From positions 1-64,000 of the forward strand of contig NZ_FNOV01000003.1 of the NCBI RefSeq assembly GCF_900107135.1: a stretch of 64,000 nt of DNA, in the 5' to 3' direction. This stretch comes from Hymenobacter psychrophilus. Its GTDB lineage: Bacteria; Bacteroidota; Bacteroidia; Cytophagales; Hymenobacteraceae. The notes under the pieces were generated by a model. It saw only the letters and a program-made list of their open reading frames with translations, searched no databases and was not told the DNA's origin. Position numbers and translations under genes: made by a program. This document shows, in pieces, positions 24,988 through 35,015 of this stretch; the stretch's first letter is position 1, and every line of letters starts with the position of its first letter.

Positions 24988-25884
24988 TCAACTGTAGTAC
25001 CGCCGTGCGAACTGTACGAAGGTTTTGTAAGGCTGATTGTTTTCGGTGCCTTTGCGCTGCACGAACTCGAAGTGGCGCACCAAGTTCAGATCCAGAATGG
25101 GCACTTCGACCAGCTCGCCGGCGGCCAGCTCCTTGGTCACGGCCTGGCGGGGCAGGAAGGCCAGGCAGGTATCCACGCGGACGAAGTTTTTGAGGGCCTC
25201 GGTACCGCCCAAGCGCACTTTTACCGGCAAATCGGTGAGCCGAATGCCCTTGGCGGCCAACGCTTCTTCGAGCACGGCCAGGGTGCCCGAGCCGGTTTCA
25301 CGCAGGGCTACGGGCGTGCGCAGCAGGTCGGCGGCCAGCAGGGGCTGGCGCAGCTGCGGGTTGCGGCCTGAGCACACGGCCACCACCGCATCGGTGAGCA
25401 GGGGCATGTAGGTGACGTTGCTGACTCGGTGGATGCCTTCGATGATGCCCAGGTCGATTTCGTGGGCCAGCAGGGCGCGGAGGATATTTTCGGAGTTGCG
25501 GTTTTTGAGCGTGAGCCGGGTGTTGGGGTACTGGCTCAGGTAGGCCGAAAGCACCGGCGGAATCACGTAGAGCGAAATGGTGGTGCTGGCTCCAATCACC
25601 ATGTCGAGCGGGGGCGAAAAGGCAGGGCTGAGGGCCGCGAACTCGAGGTGCAGCTCGTGCTGGAGCTGGCGGGCCAGCAGCAGCTTCTGGTACAGCAGCT
25701 CGCCGGCCGGCGTGAGCTGCACGCTGTTGCCCAGCCGCTCGAACAAACCCGTTTTATAGTGCTCCTCCAGCGCCCGCACCCGCTTGCTCACCGCCGACTG
25801 GCTCAGAAACAGCGTCTGCCCCGCCTTGGTAAAGCTGAGCTGGCGGGCAACTTCGAGGAAAACTTCGTGGGCCTGGGAAAGCAT
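24988..25884 (-). CDS. LysR-family transcriptional regulator
   Basis: From the ATG at 25882-25884 the product is 298 residues. The N-terminal winged HTH reads VFLEVARQLSFTKAGQTLFL followed by SQSAVSKRVRALEEHY. The effector domain (residues 90-290) has the LysR substrate-binding pattern, with IGASTTISLYVIPPVLSAYL at its start and LGGTEALKNFVRVDTCLAFL further on. The frame is open 26 residues upstream but that extension (MYKLFWIRRKLL...) is not part of the family. It probably controls a nearby gene, but neither the divergent DUF2339 gene nor threonine synthase is an obvious target. Confidence 0.9.
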   Translation of the reverse strand: MLSQAHEVFLEVARQLSFTKAGQTLFLSQSAVSKRVRALEEHYKTGLFERLGNSVQLTPAGELLYQKLLLARQLQHELHLEFAALSPAFSPPLDMVIGASTTISLYVIPPVLSAYLSQYPNTRLTLKNRNSENILRALLAHEIDLGIIEGIHRVSNVTYMPLLTDAVVAVCSGRNPQLRQPLLAADLLRTPVALRETGSGTLAVLEEALAAKGIRLTDLPVKVRLGGTEALKNFVRVDTCLAFLPRQAVTKELAAGELVEVPILDLNLVRHFEFVQRKGTENNQPYKTFVQFARRYYS

Positions 25885-26128
25885 AACGGCTGCTAAAATC
25901 AAGAACGAACAGCAAGGTACGTTGGAGAGCAGTTTTCGCCGGATCCAAAATAATTTGTACAAAATTTTGTCATTTAATTAGATATTATCTGAGGAATATC
26001 TGGTATGTTTAGGTCCTCTAGCTATAGCAGAAACCTGGTGGCAGCCTTCTCATTACGCGCCCCAATCTGCCTCGTTATCGGCTGCCTGACAGCGGCTGCT
26101 TCGTGCTTTATTTCCCCTTAGTTACCGG

Positions 26129-29100
26129 ATGGACAATTTTCTGCTGTTGCTCGTTGTCGTGGGTGCAGGCCTGCTGTATCAGAAGCTGCAAAAGCTGATT
26201 CGGGCCCTCACCGACCGATTAGCCGAGCGCGAACGGGCCCATGCCAGCTTGGTGGCCACCGTGGAAATTCTGCGCCGGGAGGTCCAGCAGTTGTCCAGTG
26301 CCGCTACCACGGCCCCGGCAACCTTAGTGGCAACTGTGCCGGCTCCCAGCGTTGCCACTGCGGCTTCAGTGGCTGCTGCCGTCAGCAAGGCTGTTTCTGC
26401 CAACGTGCCGGCACCCCAGCCCGCTGGTCTGCCAGTTCCGGCTGCGCCAATTGCGCCGCTAAGCGTGGCTCCGGTAGTGGCCGCTACTCCAACTCCGGCC
26501 CCGGCAACTCCAACCGATGCCGGACTCTCACCTGCGCTGGTAGTTCCGGTGAGTCCGCTAGCGGCGGCGGCCCCTGCGGCTCCGGCCGCCGCTCCCACCC
26601 GGCCGCCACTCCCGGCGCCGCGTGCTGCCCCGCCCCGCCCGCCGGTGGCGGCAGTGCCCGCCGCGCCAGCGGAGCCAACCTGGTGGGACCGGGCGGAGAA
26701 AGTGCTGCTCGATAACTGGACGGGCATTCTGGGGGCCGTGGTGCTCGTAACGGGCGTCGGGTTTCTGGGCGTTTACACGGCGTTGCGGGTGAGTGCGCCG
26801 TTGCGCTTCGGCATGATTACGGCCTTTGCGGCGGCGTTGCTGGGCCTGCACTACTACCTGCGGCCCAAGCCCTTCGCGGCCAAGCTGAACGTGTGGCTGC
26901 AAAGCAGTGCGGCGGCTATTTTCCTGTTTGCCTGCGTGGGTGCCGTGAGCGTACCGGGGCTGCAATGGGCCGGGCCACCACTAAGCTATCTGCTGCTGCT
27001 GGCCGGCGTGGCCGTCAACCTCTGGCTGGCCTGGGACGCGGGCCGCGAAGATGTGGCCACCCTGCACGGCGTGCTGAGCCTAGTGGCCCTGGCCGTGCTG
27101 CCCCGCGAGCTGCTAACGCTGGGCGCCGCCGCGGGCGTCACCGTGTTCAGCATCGTTATCACCTATCGCCAGCGCTGGAAATACCAGCTGCTGCTCACCA
27201 TTCTCAGCTTCTTCATCTTTCACCAATACTGGCACTACACCCGCGAAGCGGCCGCACTACTGGCCCCGGCGCGCCTCATGGCTATGGCCCTGCTACTGCT
27301 GGTGGGCGCGGCGGCGGCCGTGGTGCAGTACCGCCGGGTGTATGCCCAACAGCGGTTCGATGCGCTGCTGTTCGCGGCCCACGTGCTCAACTGGACCTGC
27401 CTGGGCATCAACCTGTACCAGTACAGCACCGGCTCGCCCTGGAAAACGGTACCGCTGGCGCTGGGGGCCCTGCTTACGTTTGGGGTGGCGCGGCAGGCCC
27501 GGCAACTGGGCATTGGCTGGCTGTTCCGCACCGACAGTATTATTTCGCTGATGTTGGCCTTGTTCGCGGCTTTTTCGCTCCAGGGCTGGCACGCCTCGGG
27601 CACGCTCATCCTGCTCTTTATGCTGCTCGAAACCCTACTCGTAGCCTTTATTATGGCGCGCGAAGGCGAGCGGCTGGTGTTTCAGGTGGCCTCTGTTGGG
27701 GCCGTGGCCGCCGGGCTGGGGCTGGTTGTACTGAACCTGCTCTACCTGAACTCCTACCCGGCCACCGAAGTAACCCGCCACGCGCTGCTCCTGCTGCTGG
27801 CGGGCCTGCTGGGGGCCGGTTACTACCAACTGCTGCAACAGCAGCCACTGCTGACCGCAGAAGATGCCGGCCACAACCAGGAATCTACCCGCGTGTTTGG
27901 GGGCGTGGTGGGGCTGCTGTACCTGGGGGCGGCGGGGCTGCTGGCCCGGGCCATTTTCGGGTTTGCCCATCCGCCGCTGCTGGCCCTGCTGGGCGGCACA
28001 CTGGCGGCGGCCGGAGCCGTTTTTGGTGGCGCCTGGTACCTGCGCAATTCCGGTGGCTGGTTCCGCACCCTGCACCTGCTGAGCGGGCAGGCGCTGCTCC
28101 TCGTGTTTATGCTGGGCCTGCACGAAACCGGGCTCAGCTGGCCGGCTACTTTCGCACTGCTCTATTTTGAAACCCTGCTTTTGGCCGGTGCCTGCGGCCG
28201 GGCTACCGAGCAGTTGGCCTATAAAGTACTGGCGGGCCTCACCCTGGCCAGCGGCGGCGCCCTGCTACTGGCGGCCGTGGGCTCGGTGCGCGAGCTGGCC
28301 GCGCCGGTGCTGCACCAGCGGCTGGCACTGCTGCTGCTAACCAGCCTGGGCAGCGCGGGGCTGCTGCTGTTGCCGCCCCGGTGGCCGGCCCTGCGCCCCC
28401 TGCTCCAGAGCCCCGGCAACCAACTGCCCCTGCGGGCCCTACGCGGTTTGACGGCACTTTTTTACCTGAACGGAATCGGGCTGCTGGTGCAGGCGCTATT
28501 CGGATTACCCCACCCGCCCGTAGCGGGGTTGCTGGGCGCGGCGGCGGCCACCGCCGGCCTCACGTTTGGGCTGGCCCACTGGGCCCGCCAGCAGCCCGAC
28601 TGGTTCCGGACCGGGCTGGTACTGTTGGGGCAGGCCTTGCTAGCCGTGTTTATCCTGGGGCTGCACGAGGCGGGCCTGAGCTGGCCGGCAGCCAACACGC
28701 TGCTCTACCTCGAAATGCTGGCGTTTATGCTGCTACTGGTTTGGCGGGCAGAATGGCTGCTCTACCGCGTGCTACTGCTGGCCAGCCTGGCGCTGGCCGT
28801 GGTGCTACCGCTGCTGGTAAATGCCCCCGCCGGCCTGACTGACAACCAGCGGGCCGCGCTGTTGCTGGCCGCCGCGCTAAGCACCGTGGCCGCGCAGGCG
28901 ACGCTGCACCGGCGTGGGGCCCCGATATTCGATGCCGTGCCGCTGCTGGCGAACCCGCTGTACCGGCCGCGGCTGCTGGGACTGGCGGCGGCCGGCCTGC
29001 TACTGGCGGCGGCCAGCCTGGTGTACGAGCACATGTGGGCCGGCTGGGTACTGGCGGGCCTGAGTGGGGCGCTGCTGCTACTGCGCCGTCGGATGCCGGT

Positions 29101-30451
29101 GCCCGGCTTATGGCTGGGTCTGCTGCTGGCTGCTGTAGTTTACCAGCTGCTGCAATGGCAGCACTTGCACCCCGCAGGCACCGTTTTTCGGCCCCTACCG
29201 GTGCTCGCCTACCTGCTACCGCTCATGCTGCTTTCGATGATGGGATTAGCCGGCTCGTGGTGGGCGGCGGCCGAACGGCACGTGCGCTGGCCCTGGCTGT
29301 ACCTGCTGGGCTTGCAGGCAGCCGTCGCTAGCTGGCTGGCCTTTGCCCCCCGCACCCAGGCGTTGCCGGTGCTGCTCTGGACACTGCTGGCAGCGGGTGC
29401 GGCGTGGGCGGCCCACCGGGCCCGGCTCCGCTGGACCACTCCAGCAGCGCGGGCGCGGGCCGGTTCTCCCAACCGCTACCTGCTGCAGCTAACTTACGGA
29501 CTGCTCGCACTGGCCCTCGTGGGCCACTTTGCGGGTGTATTCGGCCACTCGGCAGGCAGGCTGCTTGGGGTACCGGCGCGGTGGCTCACGGCCGGCGCGC
29601 TGCTGCTGCTATTAACCGGACTGGCAGCCCAACGGCCGGCGGCCGGAGTTGCGGAGTTTAAATCGGAGCGTTTCGTGCAGCCCTTGTTGCCCGAGCTGGC
29701 GTTGCTGTTTGGTTGCTTCACATTGGGCTACGAGCTGCGGACGGAATGGCTGGCACTGGTCTGGCTGGGATTCGCTTTCGGACTCACTCGCTTAGCGGCC
29801 CGACTACCCCAGCGGCTTCGCCGCGTGCGGGCCTACGGGCTGCTGTTCTTCTGGGCGGCGGTAGCGGCCAGCACCTACGTCTCGTTCCATTACCTCGCCC
29901 CCGGCCAACTCCTGACGCTGCCCTGGGCCGCAACGGCGGCAGCGGTGGCGCTGCTGTTCGGCTACGCGGCGCTGCGGCTGCACCAGCCCCCAGCCAAACC
30001 GGCCGACTGGCCCCCGCTGCTTTCTGCCCTGGCCGGCCTCGACCGCCTGCCGCTACCGGGGCTGGTGGGCCTCCTGCTCTACCCGGCTTTTCTGGCCCTC
30101 ACCGCCCTGCTCACCCAATCCTACGACCGCTCGGTGCTCACCGTGTTGCTGATGCTGGAAGTGGTGGCGCTTTTCGTGGCCAGCCTGCTGCTACGCCGGC
30201 AGGATTTCCGCTATGCAGCCCTGCTGGGCATGGGCGCGGCCATGGTACGCCTGCTGTTCTTCGACCTGCGCCAAACCGGGACCATTACGCGGGCCGTGGT
30301 ATTTATTCTGATGGGGCTGCTACTGCTGGGAATGAATGCGCTTTACGCCCGCTTTAAAGACCGTTTCGCCCCGGCCGCATCTCCCAGCGAGCCGCCAGGG
30401 CCAACCTCCCTTGGCGAACCGACCGCCGAGGAATCGGGTCCGATTCTTTAA
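26129..30451 (+). CDS. Large DUF2339 polytopic membrane protein
   Basis: A 1440-residue protein. Residues 1-20 form a first hydrophobic segment (LLLLVVVGAGLLYQKLQKLI), followed by a coiled-coil-like helix. Residues 70-185 are an Ala/Pro/Val-rich linker. TWWDRAEKVLLDNWTGILGA then begins the DUF2339 region, with some thirty or more hydrophobic helices to the end. Two halves look internally repeated: the LYLGAAGLLARAIFGFAHPP segment is echoed by LFYLNGIGLLVQALFGLPHP about 190 residues on. DUF2339 proteins are envelope proteins of unknown function. It has no co-transcribed partner except possibly the hydroxylase 145 bases downstream. Confidence 0.9.
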   Translation: MDNFLLLLVVVGAGLLYQKLQKLIRALTDRLAERERAHASLVATVEILRREVQQLSSAATTAPATLVATVPAPSVATAASVAAAVSKAVSANVPAPQPAGLPVPAAPIAPLSVAPVVAATPTPAPATPTDAGLSPALVVPVSPLAAAAPAAPAAAPTRPPLPAPRAAPPRPPVAAVPAAPAEPTWWDRAEKVLLDNWTGILGAVVLVTGVGFLGVYTALRVSAPLRFGMITAFAAALLGLHYYLRPKPFAAKLNVWLQSSAAAIFLFACVGAVSVPGLQWAGPPLSYLLLLAGVAVNLWLAWDAGREDVATLHGVLSLVALAVLPRELLTLGAAAGVTVFSIVITYRQRWKYQLLLTILSFFIFHQYWHYTREAAALLAPARLMAMALLLLVGAAAAVVQYRRVYAQQRFDALLFAAHVLNWTCLGINLYQYSTGSPWKTVPLALGALLTFGVARQARQLGIGWLFRTDSIISLMLALFAAFSLQGWHASGTLILLFMLLETLLVAFIMAREGERLVFQVASVGAVAAGLGLVVLNLLYLNSYPATEVTRHALLLLLAGLLGAGYYQLLQQQPLLTAEDAGHNQESTRVFGGVVGLLYLGAAGLLARAIFGFAHPPLLALLGGTLAAAGAVFGGAWYLRNSGGWFRTLHLLSGQALLLVFMLGLHETGLSWPATFALLYFETLLLAGACGRATEQLAYKVLAGLTLASGGALLLAAVGSVRELAAPVLHQRLALLLLTSLGSAGLLLLPPRWPALRPLLQSPGNQLPLRALRGLTALFYLNGIGLLVQALFGLPHPPVAGLLGAAAATAGLTFGLAHWARQQPDWFRTGLVLLGQALLAVFILGLHEAGLSWPAANTLLYLEMLAFMLLLVWRAEWLLYRVLLLASLALAVVLPLLVNAPAGLTDNQRAALLLAAALSTVAAQATLHRRGAPIFDAVPLLANPLYRPRLLGLAAAGLLLAAASLVYEHMWAGWVLAGLSGALLLLRRRMPVPGLWLGLLLAAVVYQLLQWQHLHPAGTVFRPLPVLAYLLPLMLLSMMGLAGSWWAAAERHVRWPWLYLLGLQAAVASWLAFAPRTQALPVLLWTLLAAGAAWAAHRARLRWTTPAARARAGSPNRYLLQLTYGLLALALVGHFAGVFGHSAGRLLGVPARWLTAGALLLLLTGLAAQRPAAGVAEFKSERFVQPLLPELALLFGCFTLGYELRTEWLALVWLGFAFGLTRLAARLPQRLRRVRAYGLLFFWAAVAASTYVSFHYLAPGQLLTLPWAATAAAVALLFGYAALRLHQPPAKPADWPPLLSALAGLDRLPLPGLVGLLLYPAFLALTALLTQSYDRSVLTVLLMLEVVALFVASLLLRRQDFRYAALLGMGAAMVRLLFFDLRQTGTITRAVVFILMGLLLLGMNALYARFKDRFAPAASPSEPPGPTSLGEPTAEESGPIL

Positions 30452-30596
30452 AAGAGTTACGGGTACTTGCCCCATCTGAAGCCGGCGGGTTTGCTTCTGC
30501 TGTTTCACGCACGAGAAGCCGGGGAAGCGGATAATTTGGTGTAAAGACAACAAGCCGGATTTCTGCTTACCTTCTGCTCCCCAAACACTTCCGCTT

Positions 30597-31643
30597 ATGC
30601 GCCCCACCGACCTGCGTTACCTGAGTGCCTACCTCGTGCCGGCCTGCGTGGCGGCCGGGCTGATCTGGCGCGGCCCCTGGGCTTGGCTCACGCCGCTGTT
30701 CGTGTTCGGGCTGGTGCCGCTGCTGGAGCTGGCATGGCCACCGCGCAACATCGTCAGCAACGCGCCCGCTACGGCTGGGGTCCCGCACCATCCGTTTTTC
30801 GATTGGCTGCTGTACCTGTGCGTGCCGCTGCACGTGGGCCTGCTGGTCTGGTACCTGGCCGTAGTTACGGGGGTACCACTGACGGGCGCCGAAACACTGG
30901 GGCTTGTCTTGAGCATGGGCATTTGCGGCGGCTCGTTGGGCATTAATGTGGCCCACGAGCTGGGGCACCGCAGCCGCAGCTACGAGCAGCGGCTGGCGCA
31001 GGTGCTGCTGGGCAGCGCGTTATATCTGCACTTTTTCATTGAGCACAACCGGGGCCACCACCGCCATGTAGCCACGCCCCTCGACCCAGCCACTTCGCGC
31101 TTCAACGAACCGTTCTGGCTGTTTCTCCCGCGGGCTTTGGGTGGGGAGTTCCGCTCGGCCTGGCACCTGGAGGCCGAGCGGCTGCGGCGGCTGGAGGTGC
31201 CAGCCTGGAGCATGCAGAACCAACTGCTGCGGTTTATGGCGGTGCAGCTGGCGGCCGTGGCTGTAGCAGGATTGATTTTCGGCCCGCTGGGGCTGCTGGC
31301 CTGGGCGGGCGCGGCGCTGGTGGGTGCGGTGCTGTTTCAGCTGGTGAACTACGTGGAACACTATGGCCTGCTGCGCCAGCGCACGGCCGGCGGCGGCTAC
31401 GAGCGGGTGCAGCCGCACCACTCCTGGAACTCGGAGCACGCCGTGGGCCGCATCCTGCTCTACGAGCTCACCCGCCACTCCGACCACCACTACTTGGCCT
31501 CGCGGCCCTACCACACCCTGCGCCATCAGCCGGCCTCGCCCCAGATGCCCACCGGCTACCCCGGCATGATGCTGCTGGCCGCCGTGCCCCCGCTCTGGTT
31601 TAAGGTGATGAACCGGCGGGTGCCGGCTGCTGCTGATCAGTAG
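30597..31643 (+). CDS. AlkB-type membrane alkane hydroxylase/fatty-acid-desaturase-fold enzyme
   Basis: A 348-residue integral membrane diiron enzyme. The histidine boxes are HELGHR (120-125), EHNRGHHRHVAT (149-160), NYVEHYG (251-257, including the AlkB-specific NYxEHYG) and LTRHSDHHY (291-299). The order and spacing match alkane 1-monooxygenase, which omega-hydroxylates alkanes with rubredoxin as electron donor. About six transmembrane helices are visible. AlkB usually reads LQRHSDHH; here LTRHSDHH. No rubredoxin gene is adjacent, so the physiological substrate may be a lipid rather than an alkane. The gene follows the DUF2339 gene on the same strand. Confidence 0.93.
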   Translation: MRPTDLRYLSAYLVPACVAAGLIWRGPWAWLTPLFVFGLVPLLELAWPPRNIVSNAPATAGVPHHPFFDWLLYLCVPLHVGLLVWYLAVVTGVPLTGAETLGLVLSMGICGGSLGINVAHELGHRSRSYEQRLAQVLLGSALYLHFFIEHNRGHHRHVATPLDPATSRFNEPFWLFLPRALGGEFRSAWHLEAERLRRLEVPAWSMQNQLLRFMAVQLAAVAVAGLIFGPLGLLAWAGAALVGAVLFQLVNYVEHYGLLRQRTAGGGYERVQPHHSWNSEHAVGRILLYELTRHSDHHYLASRPYHTLRHQPASPQMPTGYPGMMLLAAVPPLWFKVMNRRVPAAADQ

Positions 31644-31730
31644 CGTTTTCTTGCGCAGGTGCCTGCAGAACGGTTTCAACCTATCGGCAAAGCTTAGCTA
31701 ACGGGAAATAATCGGTTAACAGATTGTGTA

Positions 31731-31765
31731 TTTGTTGCATCCAGGGCAATTTCGGGTTATTTTTG
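31731..31765 (+). promoter_or_regulatory. Bacteroidetes-type promoter for the secreted nuclease
   Basis: TTTGTTG at 31731-31737 supplies the -33 box and TATTTTTG at 31758-31765 matches TAnnTTTG. The spacing is 20-23 bases depending on which TTG is used. Transcription would begin near 31772, some 66 bases before the ATG. Confidence 0.6.
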
Positions 31766-31837
31766 ACAGCTGTTTCGCCGGACGCAAACGACTCAATATG
31801 AACTGCTTGCTCTGTTCGCCTTTCAAAGTTCTCTTCT

Positions 31838-34800
31838 ATGATGAAACGTTTTCTCCTGCTAAGCTGGGCCAGCCTGCTAGCCGTAGCCTCTTTGGAAGCG
31901 CGGGCCCAGGTTGCGCTTACGAGCAGCCCCTACGTTGAAACCTTCGACGGACTAGCCAGCGGCCTGCCCGCCGGCTTCGGCATTTATACCAATGCCGGCC
32001 CCAACCAGGTTGGCACGCCGGCTACGCTCACTACGGCCCCCACCACCTGGGGCAACAGCAGCGGCGCGTTCAAGAACCTTGCCTCGGCCACCGGCCTCAA
32101 AAGCACCACTTCGTCGGCCGACCAGGCGGCCAGCCCCAACCGGGCCCTGGGCCTGCGCCAGACCGGCAGCTTCGGCGACGGTACCAGCACGGCCACCCCG
32201 CCTACCGGCGTTGGGCCGGCCTTCGTATTTCAGGTGGCCAACACGCTGGGCAAAACCGATTTCGAGCTGAACTTCCGGCTGCAGTCGCTCGACAGCACGA
32301 TTGGGCGCACCGCTACCTGGCAGGTCGAGTACGGCTTTGGAGCCACGCCCGCAGCCTTTACGGCGGTGGGCACGACGGCCACCACCGGCCCGTTCTTCGC
32401 CAACTCCGCCCTTAAAGTCGGCTTCGGCGGGGCGCTCGACAACAAAGCCGGGCCCGTCTGGATTCGGATTGTGGCCCCCACGCCTACTACGGGCCCCGGC
32501 AGCCGCCCCAGCTCGGCCATCGACGACTTTGCCCTCAGCTGGAACGCCAACCCCAACGCGCCGGTGCTGGCCGTAGCCCCCGCCACGCTCGATTTCGGCC
32601 AGCAAACCGTTAATGTTCCTTCAGCCCCGCGCACATTCACGCTTACCGGCACCCGGCTGACGGCCGCTGCTACCGTCCGCACGGCGGCCCCGTTCGCTGT
32701 TTCCAAGGACGGAACGACGTTCGACACCACCGCGGTGTACACGGTGGCCGAGCTGGCCCAGCCCCGGCTGGTGTACGTGCGCTTTACGCCCACCACTTTG
32801 GGCCAGGCCAGCGGCGCCGTAAGCGGCGTGGCCAACGTCCGGAGCCCCGGCGCAACCAGTCGCGATGTGGCGCTTAGCGGCAGCGGCAACGACCTCACGC
32901 AGACTGTATTTAATTTCAATGCCTGCACCAGCTCCACGGCCCTTGCCGATGGCTGGGCGCAGTTCAGCGTAACGGGCGCCCAGACCTGGGCCTGCACCAG
33001 CTTTGGGCGCAACCCCACCGACCCGACCGACTCGGCCCCCAACCCCAGTGCCGTGCAGATGAACGGCTTTGCCAACGGGGGCAACGTGGCCAACGAGGAC
33101 TGGTTCATTTCGCCCGCCCTCAACCTGACCAGTACCAGCTTCCCGCTGCTGTCTTACTGGACCCGCACGGCCTTCAATGGCCCGGGCCTGCGCCTGCTGG
33201 TTTCTACCACCTACTCCGGCACCGGCAACCCCAACGCCAGCGGCGTAACCTGGACCGATCTGAGCGCCAACTTCCCCGCCCAGAACTCGAATGTGTGGCA
33301 GAACAATAGCCTCGACCTGAGCGGCTATAAGCGGAGCGGCGTATACGTGGCCTTCGTGTACACCTCGACCACCAACGGGGCCGCCCGCTGGAGCCTCGAC
33401 GATGTGGTGCTCACCAACTCGGCCACGCCCTCGGCGCCCACCGTGCGCCTGAGTATCCAGAACCTGGCTTTCGGCTACCAGCCGGTGAACACGCCGGCCT
33501 ACCGGAACATCGTGCTGACGACCACCAACCTGACCGGCCCGCTAACGGTAACATCGCCCGACGTTGCATTTCAGCTCTCGAAAGACAGCCTCGTATTCAG
33601 CTCCAGCCTCACCTACAGCCAGGCCGAGGCCAGCAACCGCCAACTACCGATTCGGGTGCGGTTCCTGCCCACGCGGGCCGCGGCCGATTATGCCGCTACG
33701 CTGAGCGTGGCCACGGCCAACGTGCCGACGCTGACCCCGAACCTGCGCGGCAACACCTACGACGCGGCGAAAACCCTGGAGGTGGTGAACTGGAACGTGG
33801 AGTGGTTTGGCTCGACCACCGCAGGCCAGGGGCCGACTGATGTGGACCTGCAGCAAACCAACGTAACGGCCATGCTCAGGGCCCTGGCCGCCGATGTGTA
33901 CGCGCTGCAGGAAGTGGTGGACACGGTGCGTCTGCGCAACCTCACGGCCACGCTCTCGGCACAGTCGGGCCTGCCCTACGGCTACAAAATTGCCGATTTT
34001 GGCTCCTATAGCGACAATACGGCTGACCCCGATTACGCTTCGACCCAGAAACTGACCTTTATCTACCGCAAAGACGTGGTGCGGCCCGTGAAGTTTGAGG
34101 GGCTGCTGCGCTGCACGGAGGCGCAGAACTGCCCCGCCTTCAACGCCTGGGCCTCGGGCCGCTTCCCGTTCCTGATGGCCGCCGACGTCACGCTCGACGG
34201 CAAAACGCAGCGCGTCAACTTCGTAAGCATCCATGCCAAGGCGAATTTTGCGGCCAGCTCGGCCAACGACTACGCCCGCCGCAAGCTCGGCGCCGAGCAG
34301 CTGAAAGCCCTGCTCGACACCAGCTACCCCAACGCCAGCACCCTGATCCTGGGCGACTTCAACGACGTGCTCGAAGGCACCATTGCCACCGGCGTAACGC
34401 CGGCCGTGTCGTCGTACAACACCTTCGTGGCCGACCCCAACTACGTGGGCCTCACCCTGCCGCTGGCCCGCGCCGGCGCCCAGAGCACGGTAGGCTTCGG
34501 AACGGTGATTGACAACGTGCTAGCCACCAAGCCGATGGCCTCGTACTACATCAACGGCTCGGCCGCCATCCGCACCGACCTGGCGGCCGGCATTGCCAGC
34601 TACGCCAGCACCACCACCGACCATTACCCGGTGTTCACGCGCTTTTCGCTGAGCCAGACGCCCACGGCCACTACCGCCGCCACAACTACCGGCCCGCTGC
34701 ACCTGTACCCCAACCCGGCCAGCAGCAGCCTGCGGTTTGAGGTGCCAGAAACCGGCCGGAACCTGCGCTTGAGCGTGTACACCACCACCGGCCGTCTGGT

Positions 34801-34936
34801 ACTGGAAGCCACCGGCTCGGCCGAGCAGCTGAATCAGCAGCTCAGCCAGCGTGTGGCTGGCCTGAGCGGCGGCCTGTACGTGGTGCGCGTAACGGGCGCG
34901 AAGCAGGCCTACGTGAGTCGCTTTCAGAAGCTATAG
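31838..34936 (+). CDS. T9SS-exported endonuclease/exonuclease/phosphatase-family protein
   Basis: A 1032-residue secreted protein. The signal peptide is MMKRFLLLSWASLLAVASLEARAQ-like (cleavage after about 23). Beta-sandwich modules follow: a jelly-roll-like region (30-230), two Ig-like repeats with VLAVAPATLDFGQQTVNV and LSIQNLAFGYQPVNTPAY, and a MAM-like module between them (358-530, ending SLDDVVLTN). The catalytic domain starts at about residue 645 with VVNWNVEWFGS and contains ALQEVVDTVR, LILGDFNDV and TTDHYPVFTRF, the exonuclease/endonuclease/phosphatase signature seen in ExeM-like extracellular DNases. The last 78 residues (LHLYPNPASSSLRFEVPETG to the C terminus) are a type A T9SS sorting domain. 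It probably digests extracellular DNA for nutrients or biofilm turnover. Confidence 0.93.
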   Translation: MMKRFLLLSWASLLAVASLEARAQVALTSSPYVETFDGLASGLPAGFGIYTNAGPNQVGTPATLTTAPTTWGNSSGAFKNLASATGLKSTTSSADQAASPNRALGLRQTGSFGDGTSTATPPTGVGPAFVFQVANTLGKTDFELNFRLQSLDSTIGRTATWQVEYGFGATPAAFTAVGTTATTGPFFANSALKVGFGGALDNKAGPVWIRIVAPTPTTGPGSRPSSAIDDFALSWNANPNAPVLAVAPATLDFGQQTVNVPSAPRTFTLTGTRLTAAATVRTAAPFAVSKDGTTFDTTAVYTVAELAQPRLVYVRFTPTTLGQASGAVSGVANVRSPGATSRDVALSGSGNDLTQTVFNFNACTSSTALADGWAQFSVTGAQTWACTSFGRNPTDPTDSAPNPSAVQMNGFANGGNVANEDWFISPALNLTSTSFPLLSYWTRTAFNGPGLRLLVSTTYSGTGNPNASGVTWTDLSANFPAQNSNVWQNNSLDLSGYKRSGVYVAFVYTSTTNGAARWSLDDVVLTNSATPSAPTVRLSIQNLAFGYQPVNTPAYRNIVLTTTNLTGPLTVTSPDVAFQLSKDSLVFSSSLTYSQAEASNRQLPIRVRFLPTRAAADYAATLSVATANVPTLTPNLRGNTYDAAKTLEVVNWNVEWFGSTTAGQGPTDVDLQQTNVTAMLRALAADVYALQEVVDTVRLRNLTATLSAQSGLPYGYKIADFGSYSDNTADPDYASTQKLTFIYRKDVVRPVKFEGLLRCTEAQNCPAFNAWASGRFPFLMAADVTLDGKTQRVNFVSIHAKANFAASSANDYARRKLGAEQLKALLDTSYPNASTLILGDFNDVLEGTIATGVTPAVSSYNTFVADPNYVGLTLPLARAGAQSTVGFGTVIDNVLATKPMASYYINGSAAIRTDLAAGIASYASTTTDHYPVFTRFSLSQTPTATTAATTTGPLHLYPNPASSSLRFEVPETGRNLRLSVYTTTGRLVLEATGSAEQLNQQLSQRVAGLSGGLYVVRVTGAKQAYVSRFQKL

Positions 34937-34953
34937 CCACTTCAGTAGTTCGC

Positions 34954-34999
34954 CAACACACAAGCGCCCCGGCCGGTTGGTCGGGGCGCTTGTGTGTTG
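34954..34999. terminator. Bidirectional terminator
   Basis: CAACACACAAGCGCCCCG and its exact complement form an 18-base stem with a 10-base loop between the convergent nuclease gene and hydrolase gene. Confidence 0.8.
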
Positions 35000-35015
35000 A
35001 TGGGCAGTTGCGTTT

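Noticed and set aside
30597..31643. Fatty-acid desaturase instead of an alkane hydroxylase
   Set aside because: The NYVEHYG box plus HELGHR spacing are specific to the AlkB group, although the true substrate remains open.
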